From Shinella kummerowiae (GTDB taxonomy: Bacteria > Pseudomonadota > Alphaproteobacteria > Rhizobiales > Rhizobiaceae), in assembly GCF_009827055.1 (NCBI RefSeq), contig NZ_WUMK01000003.1:558001-622000 (forward strand): a stretch of DNA of 64,000 bases. Reading direction: 5' to 3'. The notes below the pieces were generated by a model that ran no database searches, was not told the DNA's origin, and worked only from the letters and a program-made list of their open reading frames with translations. A program made the position numbers and the translations under genes. This document shows, piece after piece, positions 9,135-17,054 of the stretch. Position 1 is the first letter of the stretch; each line of letters starts with the position of its first letter.

Positions 9135-11194
9135 GGCCGGCCTGCCTCTGCCGCCTGGCGGGCGAGGATGGCGGCGCCCCTCGTTCCGCTGGCATCGCCG
9201 TGCTCGGCGATCCTGAAGACCGGGCTGCGCACACCCGGCAGTTTGTGCGTCTCGAAGGCGGCGGCAAGGTCTTCGGCAAGGCCCTCCATACGCGACAGGC
9301 CACCGCCGATGACGACGCAATCCGCATCGATGGTGAGCTGGATCGTGTGGATCAATTCGCACAGCAGGTCGAGCCAGATGTCGAGCACGGTCTGCATCGC
9401 GGCCTCGCCCTTCGATGCGGCAGCAACGATCTCCTCCGCACGCGCCGGCCGGCCGGCGACATGCGCGGCAAGGCACGACAGACCGGGGCCGGAAACGTAG
9501 GTCTCGTAACATCCTGTGCGTCCGCAGCCGCAGGCGACCAGAGGCAGGCCGTGTTTCGCGACCCGCTCCGCCGGCAGGCCGAAATGACCGACTTCGCCGG
9601 GAAGCCCGTTGAGACCCTTCACCAGACGCCCATCGACACAGACACCGCCGCCGACACCCGTGCCGAGAATGAGGCCGAAGACCGTTCGGTAACCTTCACC
9701 CGCTCCACCATTTGCTTCCGACAGGGCGAAACATTTGCAGTCGTTTTCGACCGGGACAGGACGCCCGAGGCGTGCCGAGAGGTCGGCACCGAGGCTGCGC
9801 CCGGTCGCCGGCAGGTTCGAGGTCACCGAAAGCCCGGTTGCCGGATCTATCAACCCCGGCAGGCCGATGCCGATCGCCGTGGGCTTGCCCGCCACGGCCT
9901 GCAGCCAGTCCGCCTGTTCGACGATCGCATCGAGCAGGTCGGCATAGCTCTGCTTGCGGGTGTCGATCCGCCGCTTTTCGATCGGCTGCATATTCTCGCC
10001 GAACAGCGCCGCCTCGATCTTCGAGCCGCCGACATCGATGGCGCCGTAGGCCGCCGGCGCATGCTTCGGCAGGTCGTAGAGTTGCACGCCGGCGACGACA
10101 CGCGTGAGGTTGCGGCCGGCGAAGGGATCATCGACATTCAAGCCCATGCGATCCGACCAGATGACGGCCAGCATCTGTCCGATGAGGACGTGAAGGACGG
10201 AACCCCAGGCATCGTTGCCAGTGGCGGGCACGGCGACATCCGCACCGGTCGCCACGTCGCCGAGGCGCACGACGGTTTGCGGACTGAACTGGACCGCGAT
10301 CTCCTTTGCGAGGTCGGTATCATAGGCTTGCGTGAACGGGTCGGCCGATTGCAGCACGAAGACCAGCGTCTTGTCGTTGACGACGGCCTTCGGACCGTGG
10401 CGGAAACCCAGCGTCGAATCCCAGGAGGTGGAAATGGCGCCGGCCGTCAGCTCCAGCACCTTCAATGCGCATTCCCGCGCCGTGCCGGTCAGGGGCCCGG
10501 AACCGAGAAAGACGACACGGTCCGGCATTGGGAATCGTGCCAATGCGTCGAAGCCGCGGGCGATCAGGCCTTCCGCATCGTCCGCGAGACGCTTAAGAAG
10601 TGCTACCGGATCAGCCGGTGGCTCCGGGTCAAAGCAGGCAAGCGCCGACAACAGCATCGTCGTATAACTCGACGTCATGGCAAAGCCGCGGTCATTGGTC
10701 TCGGGCGGCAGGACAAGTGTGCGCTGCTCGCCCGGCCCCTGGAGAGAGGGCGCTGCAAGGGCGCTTTCGGCATTGCAGGTGATATGCAGCCGGTCGGCCT
10801 CCGGGGCATGGGCATTCAGCAGGTTCAGGGTGCCGAGGCTTTCCGAACTGTTGCCGCTGCGCCCGAACGAGACGACCAGCGCGCGCACGCCCGGGCGCAG
10901 GAAACTGCGCGGAGCGGAGACCAGATCGGTCGTCGGCACGGCGCGAAAGCGCGCCGGACCGGGCGCACGGTTGAGATAGGCCGCCAGTGTCTCGCCGATG
11001 AAGGCGGAGGTGCCAGCACCGCAGAACCAGATTTCCTCGTGCGCGCGACGCTCCAGCCAGGTCTGGATCTCGGCGGCGAAGGTTGCGAGTTGCGGCGCGA
11101 ACGCCCGCCAGACGGCTGGCTGCTGGACGATCTCCCGCACGGTTTCCCAGCGATGAAGACCAGCGGTTGCGGTGGAAGCGCGTTGCGGCGTCAT
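9131..11194 (-). CDS. Fused AgaS-type SIS isomerase/deaminase and ROK sugar kinase
   Basis: A 687-residue bifunctional enzyme. Residues about 1-378 match AgaS (amino-sugar-phosphate deaminase/isomerase): CGAGTSAFIG at 58-67, PTTDLVS at 87-93, SFGRSGNSSES at 109-119, NDRGFAMTSS at 167-176 and GFRHGPK at 263-269. Residues about 383-687 form a complete ROK kinase: phosphate motif DVGGSK at 387-392, ENDCKCFALSEA with catalytic Asp485, and zinc motif GEVGHFGL plus CGCGRTGC with His537, Cys555, Cys557 and Cys562. One frame, no stop or frameshift between domains, and overlaps with both neighbours. It would phosphorylate GalNAc, then isomerise and deaminate GalN-6-P to tagatose-6-P; in between, NagA acts. 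Confidence 0.9.
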   Translation of the reverse strand: MTPQRASTATAGLHRWETVREIVQQPAVWRAFAPQLATFAAEIQTWLERRAHEEIWFCGAGTSAFIGETLAAYLNRAPGPARFRAVPTTDLVSAPRSFLRPGVRALVVSFGRSGNSSESLGTLNLLNAHAPEADRLHITCNAESALAAPSLQGPGEQRTLVLPPETNDRGFAMTSSYTTMLLSALACFDPEPPADPVALLKRLADDAEGLIARGFDALARFPMPDRVVFLGSGPLTGTARECALKVLELTAGAISTSWDSTLGFRHGPKAVVNDKTLVFVLQSADPFTQAYDTDLAKEIAVQFSPQTVVRLGDVATGADVAVPATGNDAWGSVLHVLIGQMLAVIWSDRMGLNVDDPFAGRNLTRVVAGVQLYDLPKHAPAAYGAIDVGGSKIEAALFGENMQPIEKRRIDTRKQSYADLLDAIVEQADWLQAVAGKPTAIGIGLPGLIDPATGLSVTSNLPATGRSLGADLSARLGRPVPVENDCKCFALSEANGGAGEGYRTVFGLILGTGVGGGVCVDGRLVKGLNGLPGEVGHFGLPAERVAKHGLPLVACGCGRTGCYETYVSGPGLSCLAAHVAGRPARAEEIVAAASKGEAAMQTVLDIWLDLLCELIHTIQLTIDADCVVIGGGLSRMEGLAEDLAAAFETHKLPGVRSPVFRIAEHGDASGTRGAAILARQAAEAGRP

Positions 11195-12063
11195 TTCTTA
11201 TTCTCTTCGATTGGGTCTACGCGGTGGACGACGACGCCCCGCGCCTCGATCGCCTCGACGATATCGTCGCCAAGGCCGGTGTCGGTGACGATCGTGTGGA
11301 TGCGCTCGATCTCGCAGAAACGGTGCAGCCCCGGCGCACGGAACTTGGTGGAGTCCGCCAGTACGACGACACGCCGGGAAACGGTGATCATTGCGGTGTT
11401 CTGGTGCGCCTCCTCCTCGTTGAAGGTGCTGAGGCCGGAAACCGGATCGATGGCGTCGGCGCCGAGATAGAGGGCGTCGAAATGCATGTTGGCGAGCGTG
11501 CTCTCCACCATGCGGCCGGAGAGAGAGCGGGATTCATGGCGCAGCACCCCGCCCGGCAGCATGATCGAGTGCTGCGTCGCCCCGCGCAAAGCATCGACGA
11601 TGTTGAGGCCCGTGGTCATCACGGCGAGCGGATCGGCATCGCGGAGCGTCTCGGCAAAGAGCTGCGCCGTCGAGCCGGAGTCGATGATGATCGAGCGGTC
11701 CGTGCCGATGAGCGTGCGGGCAAAGCGCGCGATCGCGCGCTTCGAGGCGAGGTTGACCACAGCCTTGTCGGTGATCTGCGGTTCGAGGAAGGAACTGCGC
11801 TCGGCCGCTGGCCCGTGCACCAGCGCCATGGCGAGCGCAATCCTGAAATCCGGGATGCCCTTGAAGCCGTAGCGGCGGCAGAAGCGAATGACGGAGGGCT
11901 CGCTGACCTCGGCGGCGGCGGCGATCTCCTGCACAGGCTTGTGCATGAAGCCTTCCGGGGCCGACAGCATATATTGCGCCACGCGGCGGAACGTCTTGTT
12001 GAGTTCCGGCAGGTCGGCGGAAACGGCCTCGATCAGCGTTTGTCCTGACGGATGGGATGTCAA
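11191..12063 (-). CDS. Chimeric regulator: RpiR-type HTH with DeoR-type sugar sensor
   Basis: Regulator of 290 residues with mixed architecture. Residues about 10-85 are an RpiR/HTH_6 domain (LNKTFRRVAQYMLSAPEGFM, then SEPSVIRFCRRYGFKGIPDF). RpiR proteins normally continue with a SIS domain. Here residues about 105-275 are instead a DeoR C-terminal sensor: IIIDSGSTAQLFAETL, LPGGVLRHESRSLSG, GADAIDPVSGLST, ADSTKF and a closing HTIVTD. The start is TTG at 12063, preceded by GGAG at good spacing and overlapping the upstream ATPase stop (TTGA). It lies inside the GalNAc-type operon and probably senses a pathway sugar phosphate. HexR-like palindromes upstream of the operon are its likely targets. 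Confidence 0.87.
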   Translation of the reverse strand: MTSHPSGQTLIEAVSADLPELNKTFRRVAQYMLSAPEGFMHKPVQEIAAAAEVSEPSVIRFCRRYGFKGIPDFRIALAMALVHGPAAERSSFLEPQITDKAVVNLASKRAIARFARTLIGTDRSIIIDSGSTAQLFAETLRDADPLAVMTTGLNIVDALRGATQHSIMLPGGVLRHESRSLSGRMVESTLANMHFDALYLGADAIDPVSGLSTFNEEEAHQNTAMITVSRRVVVLADSTKFRAPGLHRFCEIERIHTIVTDTGLGDDIVEAIEARGVVVHRVDPIEENKK

Positions 12064-13202
12064 ACCGGGCTCCTTTCGACCAGATCGCCGCGACGTTCGA
12101 TTGTGACGGCCTCTTCCGTCCGGTAGCGCAAGTTGCGGCCGGTCGCATCGAATATCTGCAACCGCTCATGCGCAATCGTGAAGGCAAGCCGGTCCCCGGC
12201 GCGGATACCGGCCTGCCCGGCGAGTTTCGCCGTCAGCGCCTGGCCATCAGCCAACCGGCCGTAGACGATCGTCTCACCGCCGAGCTGCTCGACCACTTCC
12301 ACCGTCGCATTCAGCGCCCCCGCCGCGGAAACCGCCATGTCCTCCGGGCGCACGCCGAGTTCCAGGCCTTCGGTCGAGACCGCGCCGATTGCCGGCGGCA
12401 GGTCGAGTGTGAGGCGGCCGCCGCCCGGAAGTTCGCCGTTCATCACCTGCCCGGCCTGCGAGGCCGAAGCGAACCGGATGAAATTCATCGGCGGCTGGCC
12501 GAGGAAGCCGGCAACGAAGCGATTGACCGGGTTGTTGAACAGCTCGAGCGGCGCGCCGACCTGCTCGATGACGCCCTGGCGCATCACCACCATGCGGTCG
12601 GCGAGCGTCATCGCCTCCACCTGGTCGTGGGTAACGTAGATCATCGTGTTGCCGAGTTGCGCGTGCAGCTTCGAGAGTTCCACACGCATTTCACCGCGCA
12701 GCGACGCGTCGAGGTTGGAGAGCGGCTCGTCGAACAGGAAGATGCGCGGTTTGCGCGCCAGCGCGCGGCCGATGGCGACACGCTGGCGCTGGCCGCCGGA
12801 AAGTGCCTTTGGCTTGCGGTCGAGCAGCGCCTCCAGTTTCAGGAGCTTGGCCACTTCGAGGACACGTGCCCGGATTTCCGGTTTCGGTGCGTTGGCGATC
12901 TTCAGGCCGAAGCCGATGTTTTCCGCGACCGTCATGTGCGGGTAGAGCGCATAGGACTGGAAGACCATGGCGATGCCGCGTTTCACTGGATCGGCCACCG
13001 TCATATCGTCGCCGTCGATGAGAAGATTGCCGCCGGTGATCGGCTCCAGGCCGGCGATGCAGCGCAGCAACGTGGATTTGCCGCAGCCCGACGGGCCGAC
13101 GAGCACGACAAACTCGCCGCTCGATATGGCGAGGTCGGCGCTGCGGATGATCTCCAGATTGCCGTAGGATTTTTGCAGGTTGCGGATCTCGACCGTCGTC
13201 AT
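12060..13202 (-). CDS. Sugar ABC importer ATPase, UgpC/MsmX type
   Basis: ATPase of 380 residues for the carbohydrate importer encoded upstream. Walker A GPSGCGKST is at 36-44, followed by the Q-loop MVFQSYALYPHMTV, signature LSGGQRQRVAIGRAL, Walker B IFLFDEPLSNLDA and switch VTHDQVEAMTL. The C-terminal 130 residues form the TOBE/OB regulatory domain usual for MalK-like proteins (LELGVRPEDM). The ATG overlaps the preceding gene stop by one base, and the TGA overlaps the TTG start of the regulator. It probably works with the two permeases at 15235-16966 and the binding protein at 17055. Confidence 0.92.
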   Translation of the reverse strand: MTTVEIRNLQKSYGNLEIIRSADLAISSGEFVVLVGPSGCGKSTLLRCIAGLEPITGGNLLIDGDDMTVADPVKRGIAMVFQSYALYPHMTVAENIGFGLKIANAPKPEIRARVLEVAKLLKLEALLDRKPKALSGGQRQRVAIGRALARKPRIFLFDEPLSNLDASLRGEMRVELSKLHAQLGNTMIYVTHDQVEAMTLADRMVVMRQGVIEQVGAPLELFNNPVNRFVAGFLGQPPMNFIRFASASQAGQVMNGELPGGGRLTLDLPPAIGAVSTEGLELGVRPEDMAVSAAGALNATVEVVEQLGGETIVYGRLADGQALTAKLAGQAGIRAGDRLAFTIAHERLQIFDATGRNLRYRTEEAVTIERRGDLVERSPV

Positions 13203-15238
13203 CAGTTCGTCCCGTCTTGGAGCGCGACCCGCATGCGGAAATCCAGGTGTTCCGGCAGCGGATGAGCCTTCATGTGCGTTTCCAGTTCAGCGGGCGCCGG
13301 CGTGCGGCCGAGCCGCTGTTCGAGCCTGCCCTTTTGCAGGCGCTCCCAGAGGTCGGCGGACAGATCCTCGCCCTCGCGGATCGTTGCGAACTCAACCTTC
13401 AGCAGGGCTTCAAGCGCATCGAGATCGCCGCGCTCGGCGGCAACGGACGCGCGAGCGAGCACGATGCGCTCCTGCGCCGCGATATCGTCCGGTAGTTTCG
13501 CCAAGAAGCCTTCCAGGGCCTGGAGTTTCCCGGCGCGCAGCAGGAACTGCACGATCTCGACGGCAAGTTCGGCCGGCGCGTCCTCTGCTGCCCATGCGAA
13601 GAGATAAAGCTGTTCGGCCCTGTCCTCGTTCTTCTCGATCAGCGCCAACTGGCGAAGGCCGAGCCAGGTCGGCCGCGCCGCCACGGAGCGCTCGAACAGG
13701 CTTCGTGCCGCAGCCATGTCCTCTTGATCGAGCGCCGCAATGCCCAGCAGCAGGTCGTGCAACCAGGTCGCCCCCTGCCGTCCGGCGCTGCGTTCCAACG
13801 CGGAACGCCAGAGGTCGGAGACGGCGAAATCGACCGGAACCCGCATCAGGTTGCCCGCGGAAATTTCGCCCGTTTCCGCCAGTTCGTCCCAGACGCTGCG
13901 CTCGGCTTCGACGGCAAAGTCGAGGCCTGCGGCAAGCGGCTTTCCGGTGAGCTTTGCCTGACGCGCGCCCCAGGGAGAGCCTTCCGAAAGGCGCCGGTCG
14001 AGCGGCTGTTGCGAAACACGGGTGAGGAAACCATCGACATCCGAGAGTTCGGCTGTCGGGAATCGGCGGTCGACGGCTTCGGCCGTGGCGCGTTCGGCGA
14101 CCGCATAGTCCTCGGAATGGACCGCAGCCGGATCGACCGACAGGCCGCCATAGACCTCCGTCCAGTGCGTTTCGCTGTCGGCGGCAAGCACGAAACGCTG
14201 GTTCTGCGTCGGCGTGATACCGGCCTGGATCTCGATATAGTCGCCTTCACCCTTACGGGCGAGATAATCCATCCAGTGCTGCCCGCCGGCGGCCGTGCCG
14301 AAATAGAAGAATTTCCGGCCGGTCAGCGCCGATGTGGCGGTCTGCGCGAGACCCGTTCCTGCCTTGTCGAGGGCGGCGATGAAAAGGCGATCCGCCTCCC
14401 GCTTGCGGAAGAAGACCGAAGTCGCGCCCTTCCAGAGGCCGGGATAGGACCCGTCGAAACGCTCCGGATCGGGGAAGGGAAAACGTGCAAGCTCATTGCC
14501 GGGTAGCACATGCTCGATCGCATAGTCGCCGGGACTGACCACGCGCATGCCAGCACTTGCCGGCACCGCCACGTTGGTCCACCAATAGGCGCGCTTCTCG
14601 GTCGGCGCGGCATTGATGATACGGCCGTGCACATAGAGCCGGTCTTCATCGGCCGGCAGGTAGAGGTCGATCTGCCAGATGGCCTCGACGATCCGGTCGA
14701 ATTCGTAGATGCGCAGCACCGGACCGCGCTCCGTGTCCACCACGCCGGTAAAAACAGGCACGCATGTGAACGGCGTATGGCCGGGGATGAGCCCGTTCCA
14801 TTCGATGCCGCCGGAGAACCAGGCGTTCAGCGCAGCGAGGTTGGCTGGCTGGAACACCGGGTTGCGGAAGACGAGGTCGCGCCCGAGTGCATAATCGTAA
14901 AGCTGCATCAACCGGCCGCCGTATTGCGGGGCGATGGTGACGCGTAGCCGGCCGTTGTCGAGCGCGACCAGCGGCATCTCGCCAGGTGTCTGCGCCCGGT
15001 CGTAATCGTCATAGACGCTGTAGGGCAGGATCGAATCCTTGCCCCAATCAAAGGCGTTCGCGTTTTCTTCCGCGCTGAGGCCGCGCGATGGCGGCGTTTC
15101 CTTATCTGGGATCGGCTGCTGCCAGCGGAAGCGCGGCAGGCGGCTTGGCCCGCCGAGATGCGACATCGGCAGCGTCACGACCGTTTCTTCCACGCTCGTT
15201 CTGCCTTCGGCGCGGGCCTTCTGTTGGGTCTGGTTCAC
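13202..15238 (-). CDS. DUF5107 (aldose-epimerase-like) protein with C-terminal TPR-like region
   Basis: Protein of 678 residues. Residues about 85-380 look like a DUF5107 beta-sandwich related to aldose 1-epimerases (VALDNGRLRVTIAPQYGGRL, then NPVFQPANLAALNAWFSGGI, ATSVFFRKREADRL). Residues about 460-650 are alanine-rich helical repeats resembling TPRs (LLGIAALDQEDMAAARSLFE). There is no signal peptide. The start is GTG at 15238, overlapping the permease stop as GTGA, with GGGAGG six bases ahead. It lies inside the GalNAc operon between permease and ATPase, so it may mutarotate or sense the imported sugar. A role in glycoside handling is inference; no catalytic residue was assigned. Confidence 0.75.
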   Translation of the reverse strand: MNQTQQKARAEGRTSVEETVVTLPMSHLGGPSRLPRFRWQQPIPDKETPPSRGLSAEENANAFDWGKDSILPYSVYDDYDRAQTPGEMPLVALDNGRLRVTIAPQYGGRLMQLYDYALGRDLVFRNPVFQPANLAALNAWFSGGIEWNGLIPGHTPFTCVPVFTGVVDTERGPVLRIYEFDRIVEAIWQIDLYLPADEDRLYVHGRIINAAPTEKRAYWWTNVAVPASAGMRVVSPGDYAIEHVLPGNELARFPFPDPERFDGSYPGLWKGATSVFFRKREADRLFIAALDKAGTGLAQTATSALTGRKFFYFGTAAGGQHWMDYLARKGEGDYIEIQAGITPTQNQRFVLAADSETHWTEVYGGLSVDPAAVHSEDYAVAERATAEAVDRRFPTAELSDVDGFLTRVSQQPLDRRLSEGSPWGARQAKLTGKPLAAGLDFAVEAERSVWDELAETGEISAGNLMRVPVDFAVSDLWRSALERSAGRQGATWLHDLLLGIAALDQEDMAAARSLFERSVAARPTWLGLRQLALIEKNEDRAEQLYLFAWAAEDAPAELAVEIVQFLLRAGKLQALEGFLAKLPDDIAAQERIVLARASVAAERGDLDALEALLKVEFATIREGEDLSADLWERLQKGRLEQRLGRTPAPAELETHMKAHPLPEHLDFRMRVALQDGTN

Positions 15239-16080
15239 TTCACGCCTCCCATAGTGATGCCACTGATCATCCGCTCGGAGAGGATGATGAAGAGAAGGAT
15301 CGTCGGCACCATCACGATGGTGACGCCGGCGAAGAGGCCGGCCCAGTCGCCGCCCGAATATTGCATGGAGGTGATCAGCGAATAGATGCCGAGCGACAAC
15401 GTCCGGTTTTCCGGGCTATTCAGGAGGACGAGCGAAAGCTGGTACTCATTCCACAGGCCGACGAAATTGAGGATCGCCACCGTCGCGATGCCGGGACCGG
15501 CGAGCGGCAGCATGACATGCCGGAACACTTGGAAATCCGAGCAGCCGTCGATGATCGCCGCCGATTCCAGTTCCGAGGGCAGCGAGGCGAAGAAGCCCTC
15601 GAGCACATAGATGCTGAACGGAATGGAGAGTGCGACATAGACGATGGAAAGCCCGGTCAGGCTGTCGCCTAGCCGCATCGTCGTCATGATGACGAAAAGC
15701 GGCACGAAGAGCAGCGGTATCGGCACGCCCATGCCGAAGGCAAAGAAGTTGGACAGCGCCTGCCGCCCGGCAAACCGCCCACGGCTCAGCACATAGGCGG
15801 CCGGGACGGAGACGAGAAGCAGGGCTGCGACGGAAACGGAGGTGACGATCAGGCTGTTCAGGAAATAATCGCCGAAGCGGTTGTTCACCCACGTCTTGAC
15901 GTAGTTGCCCCAGGCAGGATCGATCGGAATGGACCACGGCTTGCCGAAGAGGTCGCGATTGCGCTTCAGCGAGGCGAGGATGATCCAGAGGATGAAGAAG
16001 ACCGAAAAGGCCGACCAGCCGCCGACGACGAGATAGGAAAACCCGCGTTTTGCACCGCGCAACGTGAGGAACTTGTTCAT
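15235..16080 (-). CDS. Carbohydrate ABC permease, MalG type
   Basis: Inner-membrane permease of 281 residues with about six hydrophobic helices (first YLVVGGWSAFSVFFILWIIL, last GVTIVMVPTILLFIILS). The cytoplasmic coupling EAA loop reads ELESAAIIDGCSDFQVFRHV, about 90 residues from the C-terminus, as in MalG-type subunits that contact the ATPase. Its start lies one base after the upstream permease stop and its stop overlaps the DUF5107 start. It pairs with the MalF-type subunit at 16082-16966. Confidence 0.92.
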   Translation of the reverse strand: MNKFLTLRGAKRGFSYLVVGGWSAFSVFFILWIILASLKRNRDLFGKPWSIPIDPAWGNYVKTWVNNRFGDYFLNSLIVTSVSVAALLLVSVPAAYVLSRGRFAGRQALSNFFAFGMGVPIPLLFVPLFVIMTTMRLGDSLTGLSIVYVALSIPFSIYVLEGFFASLPSELESAAIIDGCSDFQVFRHVMLPLAGPGIATVAILNFVGLWNEYQLSLVLLNSPENRTLSLGIYSLITSMQYSGGDWAGLFAGVTIVMVPTILLFIILSERMISGITMGGVK

Positions 16081-16081
16081 C

Positions 16082-16966
16082 TCAATACTCCACCCGCTCG
16101 CGCTTGAAGACGAAGCGCAGGAGCACGATCGTGACCAGGGTCAGGAAGAACAGCGCGACGCCGATGGCGGTCGAATAGCCGAGCGCATAGACGGGTTCGC
16201 GCTGGCCGAAGCCCATGATGTAGAGGTAGATCGCCGGCGTATAGAGGTTCTGGTCGATGTTCGGCCCGCCGAAAGCATAGGGAAACTCAACGATCTTGAT
16301 GGCGTGGATCGACCACAGCACCAGCGTGATCAGGATGACGTCCCAGATCATCGGCAGGGTGATCAGGCGAAAGATCTGGAAGGTACTGGCGCCTTCGAGA
16401 CGCGCCGCCTCATACATGTCGGTCGGCACCTTGTCGGCGCCCGCAAGAATGAGGATCGTGTAGAAGCCGGCCGAAATCCAGACGAGACCGACCATCATCG
16501 CGAAGAAGACGTTTTCCGGCGCTGTCCAGGAGATGGAGGCAAGGCTCGTCAGGCCGAGCGCCTTCAGCACGCTGGTCAGAAGCCCGTAGCGCGGCATGAA
16601 GACGAAGGACCAGAAGGTGGTGATCGCGACGACCGCGATGATGTTCGGGAGGAAGATCAGGGCACGGAAGAGCTTCTTGCCGCGCAGGCCCGAATTCAAC
16701 AGCATGGTGAAGAGGAAGGCGAGACCGAAGGTCGCGACACCGCCGACGACCATGATCATCGACATGTTGCGTAGCGCGCCCCAGAAAATCGGGTCCGACA
16801 AGAGCCGCGTGTAGTTGCCGATCCCTACCCAGGTCGGCGTGTCGCCGAAGCCGGAGGTCTCGAACAGGCTCAGATAAAAGGCCTGAAGTGCCGGAAAGAT
16901 CAGCAGGCCCAGATAGAGGATGAGGGCGGGCGCCAGAAACGCCACCACCATACGTCGCCTCATCAT
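16082..16966 (-). CDS. Carbohydrate ABC permease, MalF/UgpA type
   Basis: Inner-membrane permease of 294 residues, with hydrophobic helices from MVVAFLAPALILYLGLLIF to VALFFLTLVTIVLLRFVF. The EAA loop is MYEAARLEGASTFQIFRLIT. The start was placed at the first ATG of the ATGATG pair (16966), with GGAG eight bases before it. The frame could also extend 21 bases upstream to a TTG, which lacks a ribosome site. It follows the sugar-binding protein gene by 88 bases and is nearly joined to the MalG-type gene. Confidence 0.9.
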   Translation of the reverse strand: MMRRRMVVAFLAPALILYLGLLIFPALQAFYLSLFETSGFGDTPTWVGIGNYTRLLSDPIFWGALRNMSMIMVVGGVATFGLAFLFTMLLNSGLRGKKLFRALIFLPNIIAVVAITTFWSFVFMPRYGLLTSVLKALGLTSLASISWTAPENVFFAMMVGLVWISAGFYTILILAGADKVPTDMYEAARLEGASTFQIFRLITLPMIWDVILITLVLWSIHAIKIVEFPYAFGGPNIDQNLYTPAIYLYIMGFGQREPVYALGYSTAIGVALFFLTLVTIVLLRFVFKRERVEY

Positions 16967-17054
16967 CGCGGATTCTCCATTCAGCAAAACCGTTCATGGC
17001 CGCAAGGCCGGTCGAAGCGATACGACTGCACCGCCCCGACCCGTTGCGAAAGCC

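Noticed and set aside
9200-11470. Plus-strand open frame of 756 codons over the fused enzyme
   Set aside because: It is an antisense shadow in a high-GC region; the minus-strand frame carries complete AgaS and ROK motifs.
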